Origin: Extensimonas vulgaris
GTDB taxonomy: Bacteria; Pseudomonadota; Gammaproteobacteria; Burkholderiales; Burkholderiaceae_C
DNA length: 64,000 nucleotides
Assembly: GCF_003337425.1 (NCBI RefSeq)
Contig: NZ_QPJU01000009.1
Span: 1 to 64,000, forward strand
Direction of reading: 5' to 3'
The position numbers were made by a program, and so were the translations under genes. Positions within the stretch are counted from its first letter, which is position 1. Each line of letters starts with the position of its first letter. This document shows, in pieces, positions 50,177 through 58,544 of the stretch. Below the pieces are notes generated by a model. It had not been told where the DNA came from. It saw only the letters and a program-made list of their open reading frames with translations, and did no database searches.

Positions 50177-50262
50177 CTGCCCAGGCGAACGGCTTGGCAC
50201 CGGGGGGGGCCGGCGGTACGCTTCCCCGTGGTTGTCAAGATTCCACGTCAGCGGCGGCTGCC
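50177..50262 (-). ncRNA. ZTP (pfl motif) riboswitch upstream of glyA
   Basis: Read on the minus strand, the conserved features appear in order: TGACGTGGAA (50250-50241), then CCACGGGGAAGCGT (50231-50218) that pairs its CCACG with CGTGG, a C-rich variable region, and the diagnostic 3' block CGCCTGGGCAG (50187-50177). This matches the pfl motif as known from glyA, folD and purH leaders, which binds ZTP/ZMP, signals of 10-formyl-tetrahydrofolate shortage, and switches genes on. Outer boundaries are approximate. Confidence 0.8.
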
Positions 50263-50388
50263 GGTGTGCCGGCGGCCGCGCCTATCGCCAGTTGCGTACG
50301 CCGCGAGTGTAGCCGAGCGAGGCGATCGCCTCTCACGCTGTCACGCTCGCCTGCCGCAAGGACAGACGGGGTCGCCGTCAAGGCGCGA

Positions 50389-51252
50389 TCAGGACTGCGC
50401 CGGCAATGCGGCGACGTCGTTTTCGTTGCGTGCCGTGGCATCTTCCGCCGGGCGCACGGGCGCGGGCGTCTGTGCGGGCGGCGTCTGTGCGCGCGCCGCA
50501 AGCTGCTTGGGCGCCGGAGCGGGCGTTGCGCGCCGGCCGGCGATCTGGCGCAGGCGCGCTTGTTCGGCCAAGACTTTGGCCGCGTAGCCGCCGTCGTCTT
50601 CCTGGTTTGCCGCGCCCACGTAATAGCGCAAACCGCCTTCGATCGAGCCGGCGCGCTGTATGCACTCTTGCAGCACTTGGGCGCCCACGCGCAGATTCAC
50701 GATGGGATCAAACGCCGCCAGGTGGCCGCCGAAGTCCTCGTATTTTTCGGTGTGGGTGCGCGTCATGACCTGCATCAAGCCTTGGGCGCCGACGACGCTT
50801 TGGGCAAAAGGATTGAAGTTCGACTCGACGGCAATGACGGCGAGCAGCAGGGTCGGGTCGATCTTGCTGCGCGCGCCGATTTCGAACGCCTGCGCCACCA
50901 AGGCGCTCACGGGCTCCGGCGCCACGCGGTATTTTTTGCTGAGCCAGAAAGCCAGGGCGGCTTGCTCTTTGGGAAGGGTGCGGGGATTGACTGCCAAGGC
51001 CCGCTCGGTGGTGTCGGGCACATCCGTCGCGGTTTCAGGCGCTTGCGCCACGACATGGCGCGTGCGCAGCCAATCGAAAAGCTGCGCTTCTGCCTGCGCG
51101 CGCAAGTCAGGACGGCTTGCACCGAGCAATGCCGCGCACGTGACGGCCAGGCCCAGCAAGGCAAAGCCGTTGTGGGTGACGGCCAGGACTGCGCCTATCA
51201 CGTGGTTGGCAAAGGTCTTGCTGCCAGAGATGAAACGAGTGAACGCTGTCAT
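50389..51252 (-). CDS. Lytic transglycosylase, SLT domain
   Basis: A 287-residue peptidoglycan lytic transglycosylase. An N-terminal membrane segment (GFALLGLAVTCAALLGA) suggests anchoring. The soluble SLT domain has the catalytic Glu in LLLAVIAVESNFNPFAQS, then VVGAQGLMQVMTRTH and LRVGAQVLQECIQRAG, with GLRYYVGAANQED near the end. An Ala/Pro-rich tail of about 45 residues follows. The start at 51252 (MTAFTRFISGSK) is preferred over a long upstream extension that lacks similarity. Next to it are the glyA leader on one side and a 454-bp non-coding region on the other. Confidence 0.87.
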   Translation of the reverse strand: MTAFTRFISGSKTFANHVIGAVLAVTHNGFALLGLAVTCAALLGASRPDLRAQAEAQLFDWLRTRHVVAQAPETATDVPDTTERALAVNPRTLPKEQAALAFWLSKKYRVAPEPVSALVAQAFEIGARSKIDPTLLLAVIAVESNFNPFAQSVVGAQGLMQVMTRTHTEKYEDFGGHLAAFDPIVNLRVGAQVLQECIQRAGSIEGGLRYYVGAANQEDDGGYAAKVLAEQARLRQIAGRRATPAPAPKQLAARAQTPPAQTPAPVRPAEDATARNENDVAALPAQS

Positions 51253-51706
51253 CACTATTCCTTTCCTAGATGAAGCGGGTGCCAGATGCCTTGCATGCAC
51301 AAGGCTGGCAAGGCATCTGCGGCGCCGCGATACAAACGCATCGCTAGTTTCCTGCGCCGGTCGTTGACTAGACCGGAAGCAAAGCAAACGAGCACAGAGC
51401 CAGGTGGGGCAGTGGAAGCGAGTCGCACGGACTGCGTCCGAAGAGAGGCGGATTTTGGGAGGCAATAAATGCCAAGTCAATGCTTAAAAAGTTAGATATG
51501 AGATATTTTTGTTATTTGAGGGGTGAGTGCTAGGGATTTTTGCCCCGTATGAAAGGCGGTTTGGTGGTGTAAACAAGGGTTTTCCCTTGCTCAAAACAAT
51601 CAAACGCTAGTTAGAGTCGGATAATCCCGCAGGTGCATGCAGCCAACGCCACTATCGCAGACCCCCGCAATGGGATTTTCCGTTTCTGAGATTCCTGAGG
51701 TTCTTC
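51253..51706. other. Non-coding region between transglycosylase and SDR genes
   Basis: This 454-bp divergent gap has no convincing gene. The stretch at about 51470-51610 is clearly AT-richer than its surroundings (for example TTAGATATGAGATATTTTTG at 51491-51510), as expected of promoter DNA, but I cannot assign -35 and -10 hexamers with confidence. A GGTTTTCCCTTG run occurs near 51580. Confidence 0.4.
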
Positions 51707-52570
51707 ATGACAACACCCCCCACGTTCGGCTTCGACGATGAGACCCTGGCCCAGCAGCCCACGGTCTATCACGCCGGGCTTTTCGACGACAAGGTCGTGC
51801 TCGTTTCGGGCGCGGGCAGCGGCATTGGCAAGGCCATCGCCTTTTTGTATGCGCGCCTGGGTGCCAGGCTCGCGATCTGCGGGCGCGACGTGGCCAAGCT
51901 CGAGGCCAGCGCCGAGTGGTTGCGCAAGCTCGGCAGCCCCGACGTGCTCGTGCATCCCATGAGCATCCGCGACCCCGAGCAGGTCGAGCAGCTCATGGAT
52001 GCCGCGTGGCAGCACTTCGGGCGCGTCGATGTGCTGGTCAACAACGCCGGCGGCCAGTTCCCGCAGCGCGCGCTCGATTTCAGCGTCAAGGGCTGGAAGG
52101 CGGTGATAGACACCAACCTCAACGGCACCTGGTACATGATGCACGCTATGGCCAAGCGCTGGCGCGACACGGGCACGCAGGGCAACATCGTGAACATCGT
52201 CGCCACCTTCCAGCGCGGCATGCCGGGCGTGGCACACACCTGTGCGGCGCGTGCGGCCGTGACCTATCTTTCCAAGACCGTAGCGGTGGAGTGGGCGCAG
52301 TACGGCATCCGCATCAACTGCGTCGCGCCCGGAGCGGTGGCGAGCACGGGCTTTCGCCAGTATTCGGAGGAGGCCGTCAAGTCCTTCTCGGCCGCCAACC
52401 CGATGAAGCGCGTGGGCGATGTGCACGACATTGCCGAGGCCGTGGTCTATCTGAGCGCGCCCAGCGGCAAGTTCATCACGGGCGAGTTGCTCACCGTCGA
52501 TGGCGGCGGCGTCCTTTGGGGCGAGGTCTGGACCATCCCCAAGCCTGACTATTTCAAGGTGAACGCATGA
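51707..52570 (+). CDS. SDR family oxidoreductase, PECR-like (paralogue 1)
   Basis: A 287-residue short-chain dehydrogenase/reductase. The NAD(P)-binding loop is VSGAGSGIGKAI (about residues 33-44), NNAGGQF is present near 109, and the end is FITGELLTVDGGGVLWGEVW. In place of the standard catalytic YxxxK there is GVAHTCAARAAV, where Tyr is Thr and Lys is Arg. The same variation is typical of peroxisomal trans-2-enoyl-CoA reductase relatives (AVHSGAARAGV in human PECR, from memory). Likely acts on enoyl-CoA. It overlaps its own paralogue by 4 bp. Confidence 0.85.
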   Translation: MTTPPTFGFDDETLAQQPTVYHAGLFDDKVVLVSGAGSGIGKAIAFLYARLGARLAICGRDVAKLEASAEWLRKLGSPDVLVHPMSIRDPEQVEQLMDAAWQHFGRVDVLVNNAGGQFPQRALDFSVKGWKAVIDTNLNGTWYMMHAMAKRWRDTGTQGNIVNIVATFQRGMPGVAHTCAARAAVTYLSKTVAVEWAQYGIRINCVAPGAVASTGFRQYSEEAVKSFSAANPMKRVGDVHDIAEAVVYLSAPSGKFITGELLTVDGGGVLWGEVWTIPKPDYFKVNA

Positions 52571-53445
52571 GCACGCAAGACACACAACAACCCAAATTCG
52601 GCCCCGGCGACGAGGCCCTGGCCGCGCTGCCCACGGTGTACCGCGACGACTTGTTTGCCGGCAAGGTGGTGCTGGTGTCGGGCGCGGGCAGCGGCATCGG
52701 CAAGGCGATTGCCTTCTTGTTTGCGCGCCTGGGCGCGACGCTCGCGATCTGCGGGCGCAATGCCGAAAAGCTCGAAGACAGCGCGCAAAAGCTGCGCGCG
52801 CTCTCGGGGCGCGAGGTGTTCACCTACCCCATGACCATCCGCGACCCCGAGCAGGTCGATGCCTTGATGGGTGCCGTGTGGGAGCATTTCGGCGGCCTGG
52901 ACATCCTGGTCAACAACGCGGGTGGGCAGTTTGCCGCGCATGCGATGGACTTCCCCATCAAGGGCTGGAACGCGGTCATAGACACCAACCTCAACGGCAG
53001 CTGGTTCATGATGCAAAGCGCCGCCAAGCGCTGGGTGGAGCAGGGCAAGCCCGGCAACATCATCACCATCACGGCGGCGATAGACCGCGGCTTGCCGGGC
53101 ATGGCGCACACCGCGGCCTCGCGTGCGGGCGTGATCGCGCTCTCGCGCACGCTGGCCATCGAATGGGCCGAGCACGACATCCGCCTCAACTGCATAGGCG
53201 CCGGCGCGATCGAGAGCAACGGCTTCAACAACTACCGCGAAGAAAACGTCCCCACCTTCTACCAGTGCAACCCCATGATGCGCCCTGGCGACGTGCAGGA
53301 CATTGCCGAAGCCGTGGTCTATCTGGCCGGGCCCTCGGGCAAGTTCATCACGGGCGAAGTGCTCAACGTCGAGGGCGGCATGCTGCTGTGGGGCGAATTC
53401 TGGCCCGCCGGCAAGCCCGACTACTTCAAGGTCAACGGCGCATGA
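52567..53445 (+). CDS. SDR family oxidoreductase, PECR-like (paralogue 2)
   Basis: A 292-residue homologue of the preceding gene, obviously a tandem duplicate: VVLVSGAGSGIGKAIAFLFA, GRNAEKLEDSAQKL, NNAGGQFAAHAMDFPIKGW and FITGEVLNVEGGMLLWGEFW align throughout. The active-site segment is GMAHTAASRAGV, again without the standard Tyr and Lys. Divergence in the loop following this segment suggests different substrates. Overlaps by 4 bp at both ends (ATGA) bind it into one operon with the thioesterase, which fits an acyl-CoA pathway. Confidence 0.87.
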   Translation: MSTQDTQQPKFGPGDEALAALPTVYRDDLFAGKVVLVSGAGSGIGKAIAFLFARLGATLAICGRNAEKLEDSAQKLRALSGREVFTYPMTIRDPEQVDALMGAVWEHFGGLDILVNNAGGQFAAHAMDFPIKGWNAVIDTNLNGSWFMMQSAAKRWVEQGKPGNIITITAAIDRGLPGMAHTAASRAGVIALSRTLAIEWAEHDIRLNCIGAGAIESNGFNNYREENVPTFYQCNPMMRPGDVQDIAEAVVYLAGPSGKFITGEVLNVEGGMLLWGEFWPAGKPDYFKVNGA

Positions 53446-53888
53446 GCGAAAGCCCCACTCCTGCGCCCTCGCCGGCGTATTTTCACGGGCCGTTCCAGCA
53501 GCTCGTGGGCTACGACATTTTGAAGGGTGAGAGCGGGCCGTACTTCACGCTGCCGATACGGCGCGACCACCTGAACCCGCATGGTGTGCTGCATGGCGGC
53601 GTGCCGCTGACCTTGCTCGATGCGATCGGCGGGCGCGTGCTGATCGACCGGCAGATTCCGGGCAGCGATCTGTTGATCCGCTCCACCGTCACGGCGACGC
53701 TCACGGTGGACTTCATGCGCGCGATCGACAGCGGCGTGCTGTACGCGAGCGGCACGCCCGACTTCATCGGCAAGACGCTGGCCTACGTCTCGGTCAAGGT
53801 CACGCGCGACGCGCTCGACGGCGAACTCGTCGCGCGCGGCATCGGCACGTACCGGGTCTATACCAAGTCGCTCGTCAAAGACGTCTGA
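53442..53888 (+). CDS. PaaI family thioesterase (hot-dog fold)
   Basis: A 148-residue hot-dog fold protein. HLNPHGVLHGGVPLTLLDAIGG contains the conserved PaaI-type catalytic segment with the His-Gly-Gly and Asp. VTATLTVDFMRAIDSG follows. It would hydrolyse an aryl- or acyl-CoA thioester, perhaps a product of the two upstream SDR enzymes with which it overlaps. Confidence 0.88.
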   Translation: MSESPTPAPSPAYFHGPFQQLVGYDILKGESGPYFTLPIRRDHLNPHGVLHGGVPLTLLDAIGGRVLIDRQIPGSDLLIRSTVTATLTVDFMRAIDSGVLYASGTPDFIGKTLAYVSVKVTRDALDGELVARGIGTYRVYTKSLVKDV

Positions 53889-53944
53889 AATTGAGCCAAA
53901 TCGGCATTTTGCCTAGATATGGCGTGCACTAACTGCTCACTTTT

Positions 53945-55228
53945 TCATACCATTTCGAGCGCCTGCGCGAGGTCGGCCTGCAGGTCGTCCACGTGCTCTA
54001 TGCCGACCGACAGGCGCACCATGCCTGCGCTCACGCCGGCCTGTTCGAGCTCGCTGGGGCTGAGCTGGCGGTGCGTGGTCGAGGCGGGGTGCGTGGCGAG
54101 CGACTTAGCGTCGCCGATGTTGACGAGGCGCGTGAACAGCTGCAGCGCGTCGAGAAAGCGCGCACCGGCCGCGCGTGCGTCGCCGTCCTGGGCCTTGAGG
54201 CTGAACGACAGGATGCCCGACGCGCGCCCGTCCATGAGCCGCTGCGCGATGGCGTGGTCGGGGTGGTCTGGCAGGCCGGCGTAGCGCACCCATTCGACCT
54301 TGGGGTGGCTTTGCAGGTAGCGCGCCAGCGCAAGCGCGTTGTCGCAGATGCGTTCCATGCGCAGCGCGAGCGTCTCTATGCCCTGCAGGATCAGGAAGGC
54401 GTTGAGCGGCGCCAGCGCCGCGCCCATGTTGCGCAGCGGCACCACACGCGCCCGGCCGATGAAGGCGGCCGGGCCCAGGGCTTCGGTATAGACCACGCCG
54501 TGGTAGCTCGGGTCGGGCTGGCTGAAGCGCGCAAAGCGTTCCTGGTGCTCGGCCCAGGGGAATTTGCCGCTGTCCACGATCGCGCCGCCCAGGCTGTTGC
54601 CGTGGCCGCCGAGGTATTTGGTGAGCGAGTGCACCACGATGTCGGCGCCGTGCTCTATCGGGCGCAGCAGGTAGGGGCTGGGCACGGTGTTGTCCACGAT
54701 CAGCGGCACGCCGTGCGCGTGGGCCACGTCAGCCAGCGCGGCGATGTCGGTCACGTTGCCCAGCGGGTTGCCTATCGACTCGACGAAGATCGCCTTGGTG
54801 CGTGCGTCGATATGGCGCGCAAAGCCGGCCGGATCGCGCGGGTCGGCAAAGCGCGTAGTGATGCCTTGCTGCGGGAAGGTGTGCGCAAACAGGTTGTAGG
54901 TGCCGCCGTAAATGGTGCTGGCCGAGACGATGTTGTCGCCCGCTTCGGCCAGCGTCTGGATCGCGTAAGTGATGGCCGCCATGCCCGAGGCCACGGCCAG
55001 CGCGCCTATGCCGCCTTCGAGCGCCGCAATGCGCTTTTCGAGCACGTCGTTGGTCGGGTTCATCATGCGCGTGTAGATGTTGCCCGGCACCTTGAGGTCG
55101 AACAGGTCGGCGCCATGCTGCGCGCTGTCGAAGGCGTAGGCCACGGTCTGGTAGATGGGCACGGCAACGGACTTGGTCGTCGGGTCGGGGCTGTAGCCGG
55201 CGTGGACGGCGAGGGTTTCGAGTTTCAT
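53945..55228 (-). CDS. metY: O-acetylhomoserine aminocarboxypropyltransferase
   Basis: A PLP enzyme that makes homocysteine (or methionine) from O-acetylhomoserine and sulphide or methanethiol. The 427-residue length fits MetY rather than MetB. Key segments are [20 protein letters not shown], the PLP-lysine in [19 protein letters not shown] and the C-terminal [13 protein letters not shown]. The start at 55228 ([11 protein letters not shown]) is standard. Just upstream, 55290-55316 has ATAAGCTCATGCACAAATGT on the minus strand, which may include its promoter or an activator site; this is a weak reading. Confidence 0.92.
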   Translation of the reverse strand: MKLETLAVHAGYSPDPTTKSVAVPIYQTVAYAFDSAQHGADLFDLKVPGNIYTRMMNPTNDVLEKRIAALEGGIGALAVASGMAAITYAIQTLAEAGDNIVSASTIYGGTYNLFAHTFPQQGITTRFADPRDPAGFARHIDARTKAIFVESIGNPLGNVTDIAALADVAHAHGVPLIVDNTVPSPYLLRPIEHGADIVVHSLTKYLGGHGNSLGGAIVDSGKFPWAEHQERFARFSQPDPSYHGVVYTEALGPAAFIGRARVVPLRNMGAALAPLNAFLILQGIETLALRMERICDNALALARYLQSHPKVEWVRYAGLPDHPDHAIAQRLMDGRASGILSFSLKAQDGDARAAGARFLDALQLFTRLVNIGDAKSLATHPASTTHRQLSPSELEQAGVSAGMVRLSVGIEHVDDLQADLAQALEMV

Positions 55229-55322
55229 GGCGGTGCTTGCGGTGAAAGCGGTGGAGGCTGCATTGTGCCGGCCCACGGCAGCGCCCGAAACGAACATTTG
55301 TGCATGAGCTTATGGTTTGTTC

Positions 55323-55562
55323 AACCCAGATTGTCCATTCGGCGGCGCTGCGCGCCTACGTGGGCGCTGGCGGACGGCTGCCGGTCATTTTGGCCGCAGC
55401 AAAGCTACCCGTCATTGCGAGCCCCGCAGGGGCGCGGCAATCCAGTCCTGTCCTTCGCAGCGTGCGCAGGCGCTTTTGCCAAGGCCCATGGATTGCCGCG
55501 GGCCTTCGGCCCTCGCAATGACGAGGAACGATCATCCCGCGTCCGAATGAACAATCTGGGTT
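55323..55562. repeat. Nested inverted-repeat element between metY and the P-type ATPase
   Basis: The outer arms AACCCAGATTGTCCATTCGG (55323-55342) and CCGAATGAACAATCTGGGTT (55543-55562) are inverted copies with one mismatch in 20. Nested within are GTCATTGCGAG (55411-55421) / CTCGCAATGAC (55512-55522), and CGGCAATCCA / TGGATTGCCG. The inner pair is like the widespread GTCATTGCGAG...GGCAATCCA repeat of many bacteria. The stop codon of the ATPase gene (complement of 55562-55564) begins on the last base of the outer arm. No gene is visible here. Confidence 0.75.
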
Positions 55563-58522
55563 CACGTGTCGTCCACCGCACTGCTGGCAGGGAGCGCACC
55601 TCGGCGTTGGCGTGCGCGCCACCAGGCTTTGCTGGCCTCGGCGGCAAGATAGACGAGCAAGGAGGCGGCGAGACAGATGCCCAGCTCGAAGGCGCTCAGT
55701 GGCTCGGTTTTGAAAATGGGTTGCAGCCAGGGCACGTAGATGGTGCCCAGTTGCAGCAGGAAGGTCAGCAGCACGGCGCCCAGCAGCGGGCGGTTGCTGG
55801 CCAGGCCCACGCGCCACAGCGGAGCGCTTTCGCAACGGATGGCCAGCAGGTAGGTCATTTGCGAGAGCGTGAGCACCGTGAACACCATGGTTTGGGCGTG
55901 CGCTCGGCCGGTGTGCAAGGCCCAGGCCTGCACCGCGAGGCACAGTCCGGCGATCAGCAGGCCCATGCCCAGCACGTCCTGCCACAGCCCGCGCGCAAAC
56001 AGGCTCTCGCGCGGCGGGCGGGGTGGGCGGCGCATGACGTCCGGCTCGGCCGGCTCGGCGGCCAGCGCCAGGCCGGGCAGGCCGTCGGTCACGAGGTTGA
56101 TCCAAAGGATGTGGATGGGCTGCAGCGGGATGGGCAGCAGCACCATGGGCGCGAGCAAAATGGTCCAGATCTCGGCTGAATTGCCCGACATGGCGTAGCG
56201 CACGAACTTGCGGATGTTGTCGTAGATGCGCCGGCCTTCGCGCACGGCCGCGACGATGGTGGCAAAGTTGTCGTCGAGCAGTACCAGGCTCGCGGCTTCG
56301 CGCGCCACGTCAGTGCCGCCGCGGCCCATGGCCACGCCGATGTCGGCGCGCTTGAGTGCAGGCGCGTCGTTGACGCCGTCACCCGTCATCGCGACGAAGT
56401 GGCCCAGCGCCTGCAGGGCTTCGACGATGCGGATTTTTTGCGCCGGATCGACGCGCGCATAGACGCGCACCTGCTCGATACGCGCGCGCAGCGCGGCGGC
56501 GTCGAGCTCGGCAAGCTCCTTGCCCGTGAGCACGGGCGCGTCGGCGCTGGCGACGATGCCCAGGCGCAGGGCGATGGCGCGCGCCGTGGCCGGGTGGTCG
56601 CCCGTGATCATCACGGGCACGATGCCGGCGCTCTGGCAATCGCGCACGGCGGCGGCGGCCTCGGGGCGCGGCGGGTCGATCAGGGCCACGAGGCCGAGAA
56701 ACTGCAGCGCGTTTTCCACCGCTGCTAGCAGCCTGTCGGACTTTGGAATCGTCGGCTGCGAATGCGCCGCAGCGGCCCATTTTTTACCGTCTTCTTGCCC
56801 CATAGTCCCGCTATGGGGCGGCGAATCCGGCAAAAACTGGCCTCGCCGGGGCGCCTTCTCGCTATCGACGCCCAAAGTCCGACAGGCTGCCAGGTCGTTG
56901 GTGTCGGGCAGGCGCGCGTGTTCGCGCCGCGCGAGGGCGAGCACGCGCAAGCCTTGCGCGGCCAGCGCGTTCGCGGCCGCGAGCACGGCCGAGGTGTCGA
57001 GTGGCGCGTCGCCCGTGGGCGTCCATTGGCTGCGGCAGCACGGCAGCACGGATTCGGGCGCGCCCTTGGTGTAGGCCACGTAGCCGGCGCCACCGTCACC
57101 TGCGGGCAGGCGATGGAAGGTGGTCATGCGCTGGCGGCTGGAGTCGAAGGGCTGCTCCTGCACGCGCGGCAGGGCGGCGTCGAGCGCCACTTTGTCGAGT
57201 CCTGCGGACAGCGCTGCGAGCACCAGCGCGGTTTCGGTCGGGTCGCCCAGCCAGACCTCGTCTGCGTGGTCTGCGGTGTTTTTCGTGTCGCCGTTTTCGG
57301 CGCTTTTTTGCCGCACGGCGTCGTTGCACAGCGCGGCGGCGCGCAGCGCCTCGGTGTGCACGGGGCTGGCGGGCTCGCCGGGCGCCCAGCGCTCGCCTGC
57401 CGCCAGCAGCAGCTCGACATGCATGCGGTTTTGCGTGAGCGTGCCGGTTTTGTCGGAGCAGATCACGGTGACCGAGCCCAGCGTCTCCACCGCGGGCAGC
57501 CGGCGCACGAGCGCATGGGCGGCCACCATGCGCCGCGCACCCAGCGCCAGCAGCACCGTGACCACGGCGGGCAGCGCCTCGGGGATCGCGGCCACGGCCA
57601 GGCTGATGGCGGTGAGCGCCATGCGCAGCGGGTCTTCGCCGCGCAGCACGCCGGCGACGAAGATCACCAGGCAGATGCCGAGCACCACCAGCGCCAGCCG
57701 GCGCCCAAAAGCCGCCAGGCGGCGCTGCAGCGGCGTGCTGCGGTCTTCGGTGTCGAGCAGCTGCGCGATCTTGCCGAGCTCGGTGTGCATGCCCGTGGCC
57801 ACGACGAGGCCGCGTGCGCGGCCCGCCGTCGCCGCCGTGCCTTTGAAAGCCATGTTGCTGCGCTCGCCCAGAGCGCTGCCCTCTTGCGGCGGCAGGGGGG
57901 CGGTTTGCTTGGCCACGGAGACGGATTCGCCCGTGAGCGCCGACTCATCGACTTGAAACTGCACGACCTCGAAGAGGCGCAAGTCCGCCGGGATCTGGTT
58001 GCCGGCTTCGAGCAGCACGACGTCGCCCGGCACCAGCGCATGCGCGGGCAGCGTCTGCACCAGGCCGCCGCGCAGCACGCTCGCCTGCGCCGCGGCGAGT
58101 TTGCGCAATGCGGCTATGGCCTGGTCGGCGCGCCAGGCCTGCACGAAGCCGATGAGCGCGTTGAGCACCACGATGACCAGGATGACCAGCGTGTCGGTGA
58201 ACTCGCCCACGAAGCCCGACACCACCGCCGCCGCGAGCAGCACCAGCACCATGAAGTCCTGGAACTGCTCGGCGAGCAGGGCGAGCGCACTGCGGCGGCG
58301 TGCTTTGGCCAGGCTGTTGGGGCCGTATTGCGCGGCGCGGCGCGCGGCTTCCTGCGGGCTCAGGCCCGTGCGCAGATCGACGTCCAAGGCGCGCGCGAGC
58401 GCCGCCACGTCGTGCAGGTGAGCGCTTGCGGCCCAGCGTGCGGCGGTTTGCGTGTCGGGCAGCGCTTGTGTGGCAGAAAAGACCGTGGCGGGCGCAACGG
58501 ATGCGGGGTCGTCTTGTGCCAT
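55562..58522 (-). CDS. Cation-translocating P-type ATPase (P2, calcium-type) with in-frame mobile insertion
   Basis: A 986-residue cation pump. The actuator has VDESALTGESVSVAKQ, helix 4 has AAIPEALPAVVTVLLALG as in P2 calcium pumps, the phosphorylation site is ICSDKTGTLTQNRM, and the hinge is MTGDGVNDAPALKRADIGVAMG. Residues of about 544-600 are foreign: they translate repeat copy C (starting ACRTLGVDSEKAPRRGQFLP), inserted between TNDLA and AAVENALQFLGLVALIDPPR. This point joins the nucleotide-binding and phosphorylation domains, where loop length varies. All catalytic motifs remain, so it may work. The C-terminal end falls at the border of a nested repeat. Confidence 0.92.
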   Translation of the reverse strand: MAQDDPASVAPATVFSATQALPDTQTAARWAASAHLHDVAALARALDVDLRTGLSPQEAARRAAQYGPNSLAKARRRSALALLAEQFQDFMVLVLLAAAVVSGFVGEFTDTLVILVIVVLNALIGFVQAWRADQAIAALRKLAAAQASVLRGGLVQTLPAHALVPGDVVLLEAGNQIPADLRLFEVVQFQVDESALTGESVSVAKQTAPLPPQEGSALGERSNMAFKGTAATAGRARGLVVATGMHTELGKIAQLLDTEDRSTPLQRRLAAFGRRLALVVLGICLVIFVAGVLRGEDPLRMALTAISLAVAAIPEALPAVVTVLLALGARRMVAAHALVRRLPAVETLGSVTVICSDKTGTLTQNRMHVELLLAAGERWAPGEPASPVHTEALRAAALCNDAVRQKSAENGDTKNTADHADEVWLGDPTETALVLAALSAGLDKVALDAALPRVQEQPFDSSRQRMTTFHRLPAGDGGAGYVAYTKGAPESVLPCCRSQWTPTGDAPLDTSAVLAAANALAAQGLRVLALARREHARLPDTNDLAACRTLGVDSEKAPRRGQFLPDSPPHSGTMGQEDGKKWAAAAHSQPTIPKSDRLLAAVENALQFLGLVALIDPPRPEAAAAVRDCQSAGIVPVMITGDHPATARAIALRLGIVASADAPVLTGKELAELDAAALRARIEQVRVYARVDPAQKIRIVEALQALGHFVAMTGDGVNDAPALKRADIGVAMGRGGTDVAREAASLVLLDDNFATIVAAVREGRRIYDNIRKFVRYAMSGNSAEIWTILLAPMVLLPIPLQPIHILWINLVTDGLPGLALAAEPAEPDVMRRPPRPPRESLFARGLWQDVLGMGLLIAGLCLAVQAWALHTGRAHAQTMVFTVLTLSQMTYLLAIRCESAPLWRVGLASNRPLLGAVLLTFLLQLGTIYVPWLQPIFKTEPLSAFELGICLAASLLVYLAAEASKAWWRARQRRGALPASSAVDDT
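56725..56893 (-). mobile_element. Palindromic 161-bp MITE-like element, copy C, inside the P-type ATPase
   Basis: On the minus strand the flanks are CTGG (from 56893) and CTAG (from 56728), and the terminal repeats CAGCCTGTCGGACTTTGG and its complement are perfect. Insertion adds 165 bp, exactly 55 codons, so the host frame is kept and no stop is introduced. Removing the insert gives DLAAVENALQFLGL, which reads as an uninterrupted ATPase. The gene reads the element in the frame that is also open in copies A and B. Confidence 0.88.
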
Positions 58523-58544
58523 GGCGGTCTTTTTTCCTGCGCTT

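Noticed and set aside
51286-51468. A 60-codon plus-strand frame in the 454-bp gap
   Set aside because: No ribosome-binding site and no family-like sequence; Arg-rich composition typical of random frames.
55229-55320. SAM or SAH riboswitch upstream of metY
   Set aside because: The conserved cores of these riboswitches could not be seen on the minus strand; only a possible promoter is present.
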